Shown here: positions 1 to 10,430 of the stretch, in pieces
Layout: every line of letters begins with the position of its first letter
How positions within the stretch are numbered: position 1 is the first letter of the stretch
Assembly (NCBI GenBank): GCA_032209605.1
Contig: JASFXZ010000033.1
Coordinates: 2,659,001 to 2,723,000 of the forward strand
Length of the DNA stretch: 64,000 bases
DNA from: Mactromeris polynyma
Taxonomy: Eukaryota; Mollusca; Bivalvia; Venerida; Mactridae
Direction: 5' to 3'
Notes under the pieces: generated by a model
The model's database searches: none
Told to the model about the DNA's origin: nothing
What the model saw: only the letters and a program-made list of their open reading frames with translations
Made by a program: the position numbers and the translations under genes

Positions 1-972
1 GATGTACGGAGCAGAAATTTGGGGTTTTGAACAGCGGTGTGACATTGAAGCCATACATCGAGGAGCCTGCAAACGTTATATGTGCACAAAAATGAATGCT
101 TCCAATTATGTTGTTTTAGGAGACTGTGGAAGATATCCCATGTTTATTGAGTCTGCCAAAAGAGTAATCACATATTGGTTCAAGGTATTAAAAATGCCGA
201 ACTCTAGGTTTGTAAAAAAATCATATTATATGCTGAAAAATTTAGACGACCATGGTCAAGTAAACTGGGTAACTAAAGTCAGAAACTTACTTACATCGAA
301 TGGATTTGGCTATATTTGGCAGCAACAAAATGCATATGATCATAAACTATTTCTCAAAATATTTGTCAACAGACTTAAGGACCAATATTATCAGTCTTGG
401 CACAGTTGTATTGAAATGTCGCCAAAATTATATCTGTACAGATATTACAAACAAAGCTACGATCATGAATATTATTTACAGGTTTTAAATGTTAGAAAAT
501 TCCGAAGAGCATTGTCAACCTTCAGATCGGGTGCTCATAGTCTTGCTATAGAAACAGGACGACATAGTAACATGGCAAGAGCAAACCGTCTTTGCAAATT
601 ATGCAACAGGCATGCCATAGAAGACGAGCTACACTTTCTGTTGGTGTGCCCTATATTGGGTGATTTACGGAAGCGTTATATCCCTATAAAGTATTGGCGG
701 TCGCCAAGTAATCAAAAGATTTTAATGTTATTATCATGTAGAAATGACAAAATTATTCGTTCTCTTGCCTGTTTTATTTACTACGCTTCTGACCTGAGAA
801 AAGAGGTTTTGTCTTTGTAGCTATGTACCTGGACATTTAACGTTTGTAATTGTGAAACATCTTGTAACAGTTATTTTGCATTAACACCTGTGTACTGTAT
901 ATATGATTTTGCTATATACTTGTGTTATGGGCTGGTGGCCTAAATCCTGAATAAATTTGTATTTGTATTTGT
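1..972 (+). mobile_element. 3' part of a CR1/L2-like LINE
   Basis: The end of a non-LTR retrotransposon, cut at the window edge. It holds the C-terminal ORF2 coding region, a short 3' UTR and a terminal TTTGTA-type microsatellite (about 949-972). The segment 'gcctaaatcctgaataaat' before the tail is a typical LINE polyadenylation-like end. It abuts the truncated 3' side of the oppositely oriented LINE to its right, which suggests this copy inserted there or that both were truncated at the junction. Confidence 0.85.
2..820 (+). CDS. LINE ORF2 C-terminal fragment
   Basis: Open for 272 codons with no internal stop, but it lacks the endonuclease and catalytic RT domains, which lie outside the window. 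The motif YGAEIWG near the start is the conserved block after the RT thumb in CR1/L2-type LINEs. Near residues 197-216 a cysteine/histidine cluster (CKLCN, then HFLLVCP) matches the zinc-binding tail of these ORF2 proteins. It has close paralogues in this window at 1180-1896, 22735-23437 and 24525-24943 (all minus). A complete element would copy its own RNA into DNA at nicked target sites; this fragment cannot. Confidence 0.85.
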   Translation: MYGAEIWGFEQRCDIEAIHRGACKRYMCTKMNASNYVVLGDCGRYPMFIESAKRVITYWFKVLKMPNSRFVKKSYYMLKNLDDHGQVNWVTKVRNLLTSNGFGYIWQQQNAYDHKLFLKIFVNRLKDQYYQSWHSCIEMSPKLYLYRYYKQSYDHEYYLQVLNVRKFRRALSTFRSGAHSLAIETGRHSNMARANRLCKLCNRHAIEDELHFLLVCPILGDLRKRYIPIKYWRSPSNQKILMLLSCRNDKIIRSLACFIYYASDLRKEVLSL

Positions 973-1179
973 TTAATTATAACTGCAGTATCATCTTTTT
1001 TACGCAATGAAGCAAAGTGAATATAAAAAGCCACATTTTTAATAAGACTCTCATTTCTGCTTGATAGCAATTTATGTAGCTTATGACATGACGCATTAAC
1101 ATAATATTTCTTTGGGATGTATGAACTACGTAAGTCAACATCAACGGGGCAAACTAAAAGAAATGTAATTCATCCTCCA

Positions 1180-1896
1180 AAACGTTCATTGAACACACTC
1201 TACAGTTGCAATGGTCTTGTATTGCATTATGGTATCTTTTCCTAGATGAGGTAAGCCCGTTCTACACTGAGCATAGCTATGTCTAAATATGCTAACATTT
1301 AGTATTGAAAAATATAATTCCTTTCCGTAGTCAGCTTTAATGTTTTGTAGACTATAAGACGCTGAATATTCTAAAGTATTATACAAGCATTGGATGTATT
1401 TATCTTTCAGTCTTAGAGTAAACGACTCAAGAAATATGTTTTCATTTTGTACCCCTTAGTTTAATCAGACATAACCAAAACCATTGCTACATAGTAGATA
1501 TTCAATTTGCCCAGTTGAATACGTGGTGCACGACGTACTTAATAACATATTGTAACATTTCCTAACATATCTTGTATTTGGCAATTTGAGAATTTTTAAC
1601 CAATATTTAATACAACGTCTAGCAGACTCTATACATATCGGATAACCTCCACAATCCGCCAGTACTGCAGCATTTAATGAAGATTTGTTAACACACATAA
1701 ATCGTTTACATGCTAATCGAAGTACAGTGTCACTATTTTCTCTAGACTGGAAGCCCCATATTTCAGCCCCATATAAAACAACAAGTGAATGTTTGGTATC
1801 AAGCAATTTGAAAAATACGTGACAAGGTAGTTGGCCATACTGGTATAATGATGACAACATGGAAAATAGTATTCGTTTAGCTTTCAATGCAAGCAA
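1180..1896 (-). pseudogene. LINE ORF2 C-terminal region, frameshifted
   Basis: Two adjoining pieces (1896-1465 and about 1386-1186) align by eye with the C-terminal LINE protein at 2-820. They share YGAEIWGF, LACKRFMC, the LADCGGYP block and SNGFGY, then the ILNV...C region ending near the zinc-binding cysteines. A stop and at least one frame change separate them. Coding resemblance continues out of frame to about 980. Confidence 0.75.
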
Positions 1897-2356
1897 ACAT
1901 AATGTTTAATGACATACTCGAGGTAAACGTTACTCCGACATACGTAAATACTTTGACAATTTCTAATTTCTGATCACCATAAAAGAATTGTTCATGGCGA
2001 GCTAATTTACTACCCTTTTTGAAAACCATGACTTTTGTTTTTGATTTATTAACTTTCATATATCTTGTTTCACAGAATTGATGTAGAACACGCAATTGGT
2101 ATTGAAGTCCGTTCACCGTATCCGCCATTAAAGCAACATCATCAGCAAACATGAGCAACCATATCGATTGTTCATTTGGCATAACCTGTATACCTTTTAT
2201 ATTTTCATCATTGTTCATCACTATTGGTAGTTCATTTATAAATAGAGAGAATAATTTAGGCGAGACCAAACAACCATGTTTAAGACCCACTGGACAATCA
2301 AAATACTCAGATAATTCACCGTTCGCGCGCACACAGGATTTTACATGTTTATACAT
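1877..2356 (-). pseudogene. LINE reverse transcriptase, catalytic half
   Basis: Contains the polymerase active-site motif FADDVALMADT (a variant of YADD), preceded by the block GLKHGCLVSPKLFSLFINEL and followed by the thumb block FTYVGVTFTSSMSLN. Upstream in a shifted frame (about 2488-2360) lies VAFIDFKTAY, the first catalytic aspartate block. The motifs are intact, but the domain is divided by a frameshift and the transposon insertion, so no full enzyme is made. Confidence 0.85.
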
Positions 2357-2488
2357 TCCAACAATAGCACTTAATAGTTCCCCTCGTAATTCAGCTCTGT
2401 ATAAAAGAGACCATAATTTATCACGGTGGACTGAATATATGCAGTCTTAAAATCAATGAATGCAACATACATTTTTCCTCTCTTTTTT

Positions 2489-3480
2489 ATTGTCGCCGCA
2501 CTTCAGTACTGTCTGGAATGGGATATTTTTTTATACACGGAGACGTGGAGGGGCAGGTGACTTAATTTTTTTTACAGAAAAAGTAATGTTTTGTTATTGT
2601 TTTATTTTATTTATTTTTTAAATCTTTTAATTTATTCCCTCATGTGGTGCACGATTTCAAATGGTCAAGGTCTATTTTTGACTGATAACATATTTGAAAC
2701 CAGTCTACTGAAAGTTTATTTTTAGAAAGTTGAAAATAGTTCTCACGTGATGTTAATAATAAAATCCCGCGAAAATCCAGCACATTGGTTGGATTTCTTC
2801 AATCACATGACAGAACTAGCGATATTAACATTACTAGATGAACACACATAAACAGTTGAACGCTAGTCACCATGTACCTATAATTAGAGGTCGTTTTATT
2901 ATTATTGACTAGGTTGCATGTTTAGTGACCATGTCACTTTAGTGGACCAATCAAGTAAAATTCAATTACAGTAGTTAATCTGTTTATAGACCCAGTTCCA
3001 ACTTCTCTGTATAAAGCAAAATAATAATATTTAAAATTGCATTCTTTGAATCTTTTACATAACAAATAGAAGTGATGCGTTAACTGTATGAAATAAATAT
3101 TTAGATAAAAGTAGTGCTTATTCTAAGCTTATTTTTAACGTACGTATGGATCAGAAAAGAAAATGTATTCCTGTGATACATTTTGAGTGTCATGTAGTCT
3201 GAGATAATTATTTAGAAACTTAATGAGAATTTATGTAAAAGATTCAAAGAATGTAATTTTAAATATTATTATTTTTGTGAACAAAGACCTTGCTATGTAC
3301 AAAGAAGTTGGAACTGGGTCTGTAAACAGATTAATATTTTTTGTTTACGTGTTTGATACTACTAAAATGGAGTGTAATGATTTAGTTACATATTTTTTGT
3401 ACAAAAGAATGTAAATAACAAAATATCATTCAATTCTTTAGCGGCGACCTTTGATGCTTTGCATCAAAGATTTTCTTGTA
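2489..3480 (+). mobile_element. Non-autonomous Helentron-like element (copy A)
   Basis: A 992-bp insertion inside the LINE RT region; LINE coding resemblance stops and restarts exactly at its edges. The same sequence flanks the composite element at 32964-35932, which fixes both ends: ATTGTCG at the 5' end and a shared 3' end of hairpin plus GATTTTCTTGTA. GTCGCCGC at 2492-2499 is complementary to the subterminal GCGGCGAC at 3441-3448, giving asymmetric terminal inverted repeats. These two traits fit the Helitron2/Helentron type. No obvious target duplication is seen, as expected for rolling-circle elements. It encodes no recognisable protein; a 63-codon ORF at 3223-3414 is conserved in the other copy but has no known similarity. 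Confidence 0.7.
3450..3468 (+). other. 3' terminal hairpin of Helentron-like copy A
   Basis: TTTGATGC, loop TTT, GCATCAAA: a perfect 8-bp stem 12 bases before the 3' end. The same hairpin is at 35902-35920, and a one-base-longer version at 35308-35328 in the nested element. In rolling-circle transposons such a hairpin marks the transposition end. Confidence 0.75.
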
Positions 3481-3515
3481 GTAACTTGGAAATGAGAGAA
3501 TTAAGAACGAACGCA

Positions 3516-3929
3516 TTATATAACTGTAGAATAATTTGATCTGAATCCAGACTGTGATTCGTCGATCTTGTCATATATATGTGCGTAAAATGGTAGTCTT
3601 CTGTTTAGACACATAATATCTAATAGTGAAATTCCACGAAAATTAGATTGGGTTTTACGGTCACCTTTCTTGTGAAGTGGAATTATTATAGGACTCCTCC
3701 ATGCATCCGAAAATTCGCCATTGTCAAATAGTCTATTAAATATATTCACTATTAATGGCATTAATAAGTCATAAGTATATTTAAAGAAACGTGGTGGAAT
3801 TCCGTCTTGACCCGGTGACTTAGATGAGTCCACAGCACGAATACTCAAAATAATTTCCTCCTCGGTAATTTCACTATTGAAGAGTCCATCCTCCACCTCG
3901 GATATATCTTCCTCTTCATCGAGTATCAA
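3516..3929 (-). pseudogene. LINE reverse transcriptase, N-terminal half
   Basis: Carries the early RT blocks of CR1/L2 LINEs: SPGQDGIPPRFFKY, IIPLHKKGDR, NFRGISLL, and the QSGFR block near the end. The frame closes at 3516 by a one-base shift; the same domain continues in a shifted frame to about 3481. It is cut there by the Helentron-like insertion and resumes on the far side at about 2488. Confidence 0.8.
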
Positions 3930-4281
3930 GTTCGTTTCTGTTTCACTGATTCCTTGAAAAAGGCTTTCGAAGTGTAATTTCCAATTTGTTGGCGACGTGA
4001 ATTGTTTTAGTTTCTTCGAAAATGATCTAGGATTACTCGCGCTATTAATAAAATCATCGAGTTGTCTGTTATAATATGTTCGTTTCTTTTCTTCACAAAT
4101 AGATTTAAACTGCTTTTAAGCGCACATATATTGCTCGAGATTTGCGCTAGTTCTCGATTGTCTATACTTCCGTAGATTTCTAACTTTACGTTTTTTCAAT
4201 GACTAACACTCGCTGTCGAACCATTTTGGTTGATTATTTGTCATCTTGTACCTTTTTGATTTCATAACGTAAAATTTAGAG

Positions 4282-4887
4282 TCATTTTAAAACGTCGTTC
4301 ATTTCGTTGTTTGGATTCTTTATATAACTAGTTAATTCTTGTTGTCTACTGTGATAAAGAATACCAGATATAGTTTGTCTTAGACAATCTTCTGATGCAT
4401 CGTTGAAATTGAAAACATAATTGTTATTTTGTGTATTTCTAACAGAATAAGTATTTCCGACACAATTTAAGGACCGTGTGCACAATAGCGAAGCTTCAAT
4501 AGGAAGGTGGCTCGAATCCGTTCTTTCTCCAACATTGAAATCTGATACAATATCAAAAACTGAGTTCGTTACAATCATATAATCTATAACGCTGCTTCCG
4601 TTATGACCGATACATGTTAGATGTCCTTTGTCTTTATCTCGAGCACAACGTCCGTTAACAATAGATAAGGCATAAGTTTTGCAAAAATCTAAAAGCTTTT
4701 CTCCTGACCTGTTAAGAATAAAATCACAAGATGTTCTTAATGGAACCGCATTAAACATTATATCATCATACTCAGACAGTTCTGGTATGTTTAAACAATT
4801 ACTAATAGTATCATTGCAGTTACTGGTTCGAGCATTTAAGTCACCCATTATGATAATATCTACACTAAATTTGCAATTTAATAGCAA
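4282..4887 (-). pseudogene. LINE ORF2 endonuclease domain fragment
   Basis: Part of the APE-like endonuclease that nicks target DNA for LINE insertion. The block IIMGDLNARTSN contains the conserved metal-site N of the GDLNA motif. The later segment DSSHLPIEASL corresponds to the conserved SDH box with the catalytic D replaced by S, so activity is doubtful. Endonuclease sequence extends upstream to about 5140 (minus) in other frames. Downstream sequence (4281-3930) leads into the RT domain with several stops. Confidence 0.75.
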
Positions 4888-5367
4888 GTGAACTATATCT
4901 GTTGAGTGACGTATGAATTAATACAGCAATACCTGCCATTGCTCTACTATACATCGTGTATCATATTTGAAAGCATTGATACTGTTACACATATAATCGC
5001 TTAACAGATCTGAAGACCTATCAAAAGCATAGCTCCCAAGTTTCTACTAAACATATTATGTTAACAGATTTTGTCTATAAATGCGTCTATATTCCAGCAA
5101 ACAATATTACAGGTAGAGAAAGTGTCAATTTAGACTCGGCCTAAACCCTTTTGGTCATCCATTTCATGTTCCACACTGTCAGGAATCCTCTGCACTAGAA
5201 CTTTCTGATCTTACACACAACTCTCCTTTGTAATAATAGCCCGTTTTCCCCTCCGTCATCTTCAGTTATTTCAGCTTTTGTTTGTGGTTGAATGTTGTGT
5301 CGTCTCCAACACGAATAGAATATTGCCTCAATACTTCGCGCCCCTTGAAAACTTTGAACTTATCATC

Positions 5368-6309
5368 TTAATAACGGAAGGTAACAATGACTAATGAATT
5401 ATCGTTAGAATTGGCTTTATGGATTATCCTAGAGTTCGTAATGTCGTCAGTATGCCATTTTATATTTGGACATGCTACCTTAAGCACCTTATCTATGATC
5501 ATCTTCACCAAGTCACCATAGCTTATATCTTGTTTCGCAGATAGGCCAAATATTCTCATATTGTTGGAAATACTTTTTATATTCATTCGTTCCACTTCCT
5601 TTGGTAACTTTGTTAATGTGTCACTATTTGATTCGACAATGTTGTTTACGTGCTCTACGTCAAGATGCACACTTTCAGCTACTTCTTGCAATACAGCTAC
5701 ATTGTTGTCGGTTGATCTTAGGTCGTTTTCCATCGTTGCTTGTTTTTCCTTGATAGTATGTAAATCCAACCTAAGTTTGGTTTGCTCGGATTTAATAGAA
5801 CACACATCGTTTCTTACAGCCGAAACATCAGATTTGACAGATTTGAGTTCATTTAAAAGTTTATCCTCAACATTCTTGATTGCGTCTAGTAGTGTCTCAA
5901 ATTCGGTTGGATCAGGGTTGGACTCAACATCCACTGCCAACATTAGCCTGAATTGGGATAAATTGAAGTTCGACTTCATTTCAAATATGTTCCCAGGTGA
6001 GCCATAATCTCTAATGTAGTTGGTACCAGACAATTTGCATGAGTAAAAGTATTCTAAATTAGTGTTAGTCTGATCATGTACTTGTATAACTAAATTCAAA
6101 TTTACCATGAACTTGTAACATGACAACGTGCAATGGACATACTGCAGAAATAATATTATCAAACCACAACAAACGAAAACTCTGTAGTGTATATTAGATG
6201 ATGAAGAATAAGGGTTGTATTGTGTCCTAGAATGTTCACGTCTGCATCGCTTTGACTTATGCATAAATAAACCAATCCGTCCCCTGTATGTCTGTAAATC
6301 AATGCCCAT
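5368..6309 (-). CDS. LINE ORF1 protein with 2A-like motif and coiled coil
   Basis: A 313-residue ORF1-type protein, expected to bind LINE RNA and act as a nucleic-acid chaperone. A basic N-terminus is followed by a hydrophobic stretch (about residues 44-62, FVCCGLIILFLQY). A 2A-like motif DVESNPDP follows at residues 127-134; the canonical ribosome-skipping form ends NPGP. Residues about 140-245 form a charged heptad-like coiled coil (repeated LKSVKSD / LRLDLHTIKEKQ type). Residues about 250-313 (MRIFGLSAKQ onward) resemble the RRM region of L1/CR1 ORF1. The ATG at 6309 is the first in frame. The frame ends at 5368, but ORF1-like sequence seems to continue in another frame to about 5200, so the C-terminus is probably frameshifted. 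Confidence 0.75.
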   Translation of the reverse strand: MGIDLQTYRGRIGLFMHKSKRCRREHSRTQYNPYSSSSNIHYRVFVCCGLIILFLQYVHCTLSCYKFMVNLNLVIQVHDQTNTNLEYFYSCKLSGTNYIRDYGSPGNIFEMKSNFNLSQFRLMLAVDVESNPDPTEFETLLDAIKNVEDKLLNELKSVKSDVSAVRNDVCSIKSEQTKLRLDLHTIKEKQATMENDLRSTDNNVAVLQEVAESVHLDVEHVNNIVESNSDTLTKLPKEVERMNIKSISNNMRIFGLSAKQDISYGDLVKMIIDKVLKVACPNIKWHTDDITNSRIIHKANSNDNSLVIVTFRY

Positions 6310-6644
6310 TTTCTAGCATTACGTTCCTTCACAAATTACGCGTTTGTGGCAACTACTCGCTTCCGTAGAAATTAAATTTGGCAAAATCCACTTAGTCGAT
6401 ATATCGTGTGTAAAAGTTACGCTTGACTGGCAACTGGTTAGTAATGGCCGTTCGATAATAATTGAAGTCAATACAATGTGTTTGTTATTTCAATCCAAAT
6501 AACACGGTAAATGTTAATAAGATAGATATCGATTCAAAGTCCAAAGCTTCATTCACACTTTCGTATATTTCACTTTTCCAGAAATGAATCAGAAGTCAGG
6601 TATATTTCACTTTTAACTCTATCCATGAAAACACGTCTTTACCT

Positions 6645-6716
6645 ATGTGCACTCGAATCCGGGGCCTTTCGCTTACAGGGCGAATGCTCTACCGACTGAG
6701 CTAGCATCTTACACAT
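6645..6716 (-). repeat. tRNA-like remnant (SINE head or tRNA pseudogene)
   Basis: On the minus strand the D-arm region GCTCAGTCGGTAGAGC (an A-box-like pol III element) is followed by an anticodon-like arm with stem TTCGC/GCGAA and loop CCTGTAA (anticodon position TGT). The B box GGATTCGAG is present, but the T stem does not pair. This is a pseudo-tRNA or the head of a SINE rather than a working gene. Confidence 0.5.
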
Positions 6717-7711
6717 CTTCTCCTCTCCATAGAGGTTAAATTGTTAGAACATATTAACCCAGAAAAATGATACTTTTGAAGAGAGGTTATTGCTCAAGAG
6801 ATGACCGCACTGGATATATTACACTGTAACCTTAACCTATGGATAACCCATTAAGCTAAAAGGTTATCTATCTCCTATGGGGGGGGGGGTTACATATGAT
6901 AATGACAGAAATTGTCGAACATTTAGAAAGAATCTTACCGAGTATAATAATCCATTTATATTATACAGTAAAACTTAAACAACTACACTACCTTGGAATA
7001 GTGTGGTCTTATTATTGAGGTGGTCTTTATGCGATGTTTTACTGTATATATCACAATCATTGCACAAATTAGATTATGAATCAATCAGTAATACAGAATA
7101 CAAGATCCGGTTAATGACACAATGAATATCTAGGTTTCAATGACAAAAACTATAGCAACGGGATAAAACAACAGACAGTAAAATATCCACAATAAAACAT
7201 AACTATATGTCCGGATAATCACGATCGTGATTCCTTAATATGTCTTAATTACGTACCGTTTGTATTTAATTCCATTTAAACGTTTAAAAGGAGTTTTACA
7301 GTATAACAGACTCGACTCCGTCTCACTACTCTAACCCTTCAGATATTAGAAGTATGTGAACATTGACTTTTCAGAAACCTCGGGCCAACTGTGCTAAACT
7401 TCTATCACTGACATACTTTCTTTTTGGAAGGAATGACATACAACACTTTGTTGCAGAGTCTGCAGAACTTAAATATGATCGGACAGAAATTTAGTAAATT
7501 AGACAGGTGAATCACCAACACGCGACTGAACATATAGATGATAAATTTTACTTCTTTCCTATTAAATGAAACTAGTTTTGCACTCATCTTCTGTATTTTT
7601 TTTTTTTAAATTACATTCTGCAATATCATACAACTTAACATCACAGTAGTCTAAATGAGACATAACTAATGCAATAACCAGATTAAAGACGTATCCTACA
7701 ATAAGGCCGTT

Positions 7712-8000
7712 TTTTTTCTAACGCAGAGATTTCCTTTAAACTTTTTATATTTGATCAGTGTAATGTATCTAAACCAAAATATAAAATAAAAATGATAGGT
7801 CACCTTGCTCGATTTTATGATAATGAAGATTTAAAACGTGAATATTTCATATGAATATAGAGCAAAATAGATACAAGTTTACTATATTTTTTCTAGCTCA
7901 GAGATTTTCTTACAACTTGGTATACTATATGAGAGTCACTGTCTGAATGAAAATATGAAATAAAAATAATAGGTCACCTTGCTTGATTTTAAGATAAAGA
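7712..8000. repeat. Degenerate direct repeat, about 174-bp period
   Basis: Two diverged units share CAGAGATTT followed by AAATAAAAAT.ATAGGTCACCTTGCT.GATTTTA, with the second AGGTCACC block 174 bases after the first (7797 and 7971). Similar 'aggtcaccttgct' repeats are, from memory, common in bivalve genomes. No coding potential. Confidence 0.5.
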
Positions 8001-8732
8001 TTGTTTTATCGTGTTTCAAATGTAATATATATGGAAAGTTGAAAAAATTTACCCTTAATACACTTGGTAACCCATTATCGTTTTACATTTTCATTAAATG
8101 TGTTAGTTTTAAATATTTATTGAAGATCATTTTATAATTTCAAATGTAGAATTTTAAATATCCATGACTTTTCTGTTTTTAATAATAAAGTATATAGAAA
8201 AAGAAAGTAGAAGGAAAACTGCAAAACTATAATGAAATCCTTCAATTAAACAAAATGATATCATTATTTGTGTTGTGCTTGGTGACTATAAAGTTCAGAA
8301 AAATATTTGCATCGTAAAAGAAAATAGTAAACTTCTCCCTTAAACGTCTTTAACCCAATACAAACACTACAATAATCGCAAAGAACATGCGCATAAAAGC
8401 TGCGCGATGGCAACTCCCGAATACGTCTTTAAACTCTAGATATTTATGAATGCTCTTATCCTCAAGAACACGATTATAAACAATTTCATTTAACTTGCTT
8501 CTTGTACGCATTGGCTTGAGTCGTGTTTATAAAAACACCTAAATACCTCATTCGGTTTCAGATTTAATCTATCAATAGTTAGGTGAATCTTCTTGGTGCA
8601 TCATTTTGTTAACTGTGCTCTACTGGCATACATAACACACTAGTACTCAGTGTTCATTCTACGAATATCTTTCACACACCCAATTGTTAATTGTTACAGC
8701 AAATTGTGCAAGTTTATGTGTATATAGAACTG

Positions 8733-9075
8733 GGCGTCTGTAGCAGAGTGGTTATGGTTCTATGACCTAAAACCACTGGCCAGCCGCCAAGCCACCGCTG
8801 CGTTAAATCCCACCTGGTAAAATATAATTTGTATTTAAGACAATTATCCTGCGTGAGGAGGCACTATTTTATGTTGATGGCGTTCCCTGTCTCTATGTTA
8901 GTGCCTTATTATAAATACTACTCTTATCTTATTCCAGAAGTCATTAGGGTTTATATGTGATAGTCTTCTATTTCCATTGCGACGGATTCGTGGTACTGAC
9001 GGGGGAAACTTGGGGATGTGTTGGGAGTCATTGTCTTGTGTATACGGCGTTCCCATAATCTCTCTTTTTATTTTT
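8733..9075 (+). repeat. tRNA-derived SINE-like sequence
   Basis: The start, GGCGTCTGTAGCAGAGTGG, is like the 5' half of a class II tRNA (A box TAGCAGAGTGG), and a long variable-arm-like section follows. The tail segment 'gcgtgaggaggcacta' and 'ggcgttccctgt' recurs at 48436-48510 and 58045-58110, and in part at 9020-9070. These dispersed copies point to one SINE family of Leu/Ser-tRNA type. Confidence 0.5.
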
Positions 9076-10089
9076 TCTGAAAAAGTCGTGAAATCATAAC
9101 AACATAACGTGGAACAGACAAACTTTGAACTCTCATTACCTGGGGAGGGTCAATCCGTTTTAACAGCTATCTTACCTCACACTTAACCTCAATATGGTCA
9201 TAAATGTTTAACATATCTCAAACAAATTTACTTAGTTGGCGGTAACTAATAGGCAAAACTGATATGCGCTTATAGGGGTAATTCACATATATGTGATAAC
9301 TGAGAAAATACCCAGAGAATTGGCATGTGTCAACAACATTTTCTTCAACTTTCTAAGTTTACTGCCCGCATGAGCACAGTGAATACGCTATTTGTATCAT
9401 CATTTGCACTATATTTCGCGTAAACTTGCTAGGAAATTTGCCTATCAATATGGCTGACTTTTCAGGCAATTAGGTAAATATTGTAAATGTGGGACCTATC
9501 TATAGCTACCAACCATTTATGCACAATTTTAAAGACAATAAGTTTTGAAGAAACTAAGCTAACAATCAACCTCGTATTGACATTGATCTCAGGAATTTAA
9601 ATATTTATTTCAGAATGCGTGAGAATTACAAAATCTAGCTGGCACTAAACACACTTAGATATTAGTCAAAAGAAAACTATAATGACACAAACAATTGTTG
9701 GCATCGCCTGGTGAATGTGGCGCTACTGTAACGCAATCTTTCAATAAAATGTCTTTGAGCAAAACACTAATTGTTTTTCCACCTGTTCCAATATATTTGT
9801 ACCATGCAATACTAGGTTGTTTTATCACGCTAAATTAGACAAAACTCATTCAATAAGAATAAAACGAACACTATAGATCGGATTCGTACTATAACTATCA
9901 CCGTCGTTGGTCATTTATACAAAACAAAAACATAAACATACTGAACGCCTATATACATTTTCTAGTTTATATTTTGTTACAAATATCGTGATCAGTTCAT
10001 AATTAAGACGACCACATGTTCAATCCTATAAAATGGTTTCATTTTAAAAATATGAGTATTAATGTGAGTCGAGCAGATCAACTATCTCG

Positions 10090-10430
10090 TCACAATATAG
10101 TACCGCAGTGAGGTTTAGTTTTACAACTGTAACTAATGCCCGTCTATATCATTACATTGCAGCCACTATAACCCTTACAGGTCGTTCTCGGAACCAAATC
10201 GTTCGCCCCTCCTTCTCGATTAGCACAGCGTTCTGTTGAAAAATGAAATGTTAAATCTAGATTCGTCCATAAAACGAACGTCATTTCACTGCATACGAGT
10301 CAATCTGTGATGAACTCTAGCCCAAGCGAGCCGAATCCGACGATGACGCTGTCTTAACGGTATGCCAACGTATGGTCGACGTCCATAAATTTGTACATTT
10401 CTTGCAGGGGTGTTCCGAATCTGACCTTCC
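10090..10430 (-). mobile_element. Tc1/mariner transposase remnant
   Basis: Minus-strand reading gives GRRPYVGIPLRQRHRRIRLA, then after a stop NDVRFMDESRF (the block with the first or second catalytic Asp of the Tc1 DDE domain) and later RRRGERF. At least four stops interrupt it. No terminal inverted repeats were found. Only the middle of a transposase is left. Confidence 0.65.

Larger units (their letters stand above)
973..6320 (-). mobile_element. Near full-length CR1/L2-like LINE, decayed and interrupted
   Basis: Reading the minus strand gives, in order, an ORF1 with coiled coil (6309-5368), an apurinic-type endonuclease (about 5140-4282), reverse transcriptase (about 3930-1880, split by an insertion) and the ORF2 C-terminal region (1896 to about 980). 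This is the standard two-ORF LINE plan. Stops and frameshifts break ORF2 into pieces. A Helentron-like element at 2489-3480 separates the RT blocks before and after the FIDFK motif. The 3' end has no microsatellite of its own and stops at the tail of the neighbouring plus-strand LINE. The exact 5' end is uncertain. Confidence 0.85.
6321..10085. other. Non-coding stretch with minor repeats
   Basis: No convincing gene. It contains a tRNA-like remnant (6645-6716), an 11-base G run (6879-6889), a degenerate direct repeat (7712-8000) and SINE-like sequence (8733-9070), each listed separately. The remaining AT-rich sequence shows nothing I recognise. Confidence 0.5.

Noticed and set aside
2151..2450. 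Plus-strand ORF opposite the LINE RT region
   Set aside because: It is the antisense shadow of the FADD-containing RT frame.
5561..6007. 148-codon plus-strand ORF
   Set aside because: Antisense shadow of the coiled-coil ORF1; its Ser/Thr-rich composition reflects the complement of the lysine/glutamate-rich frame.
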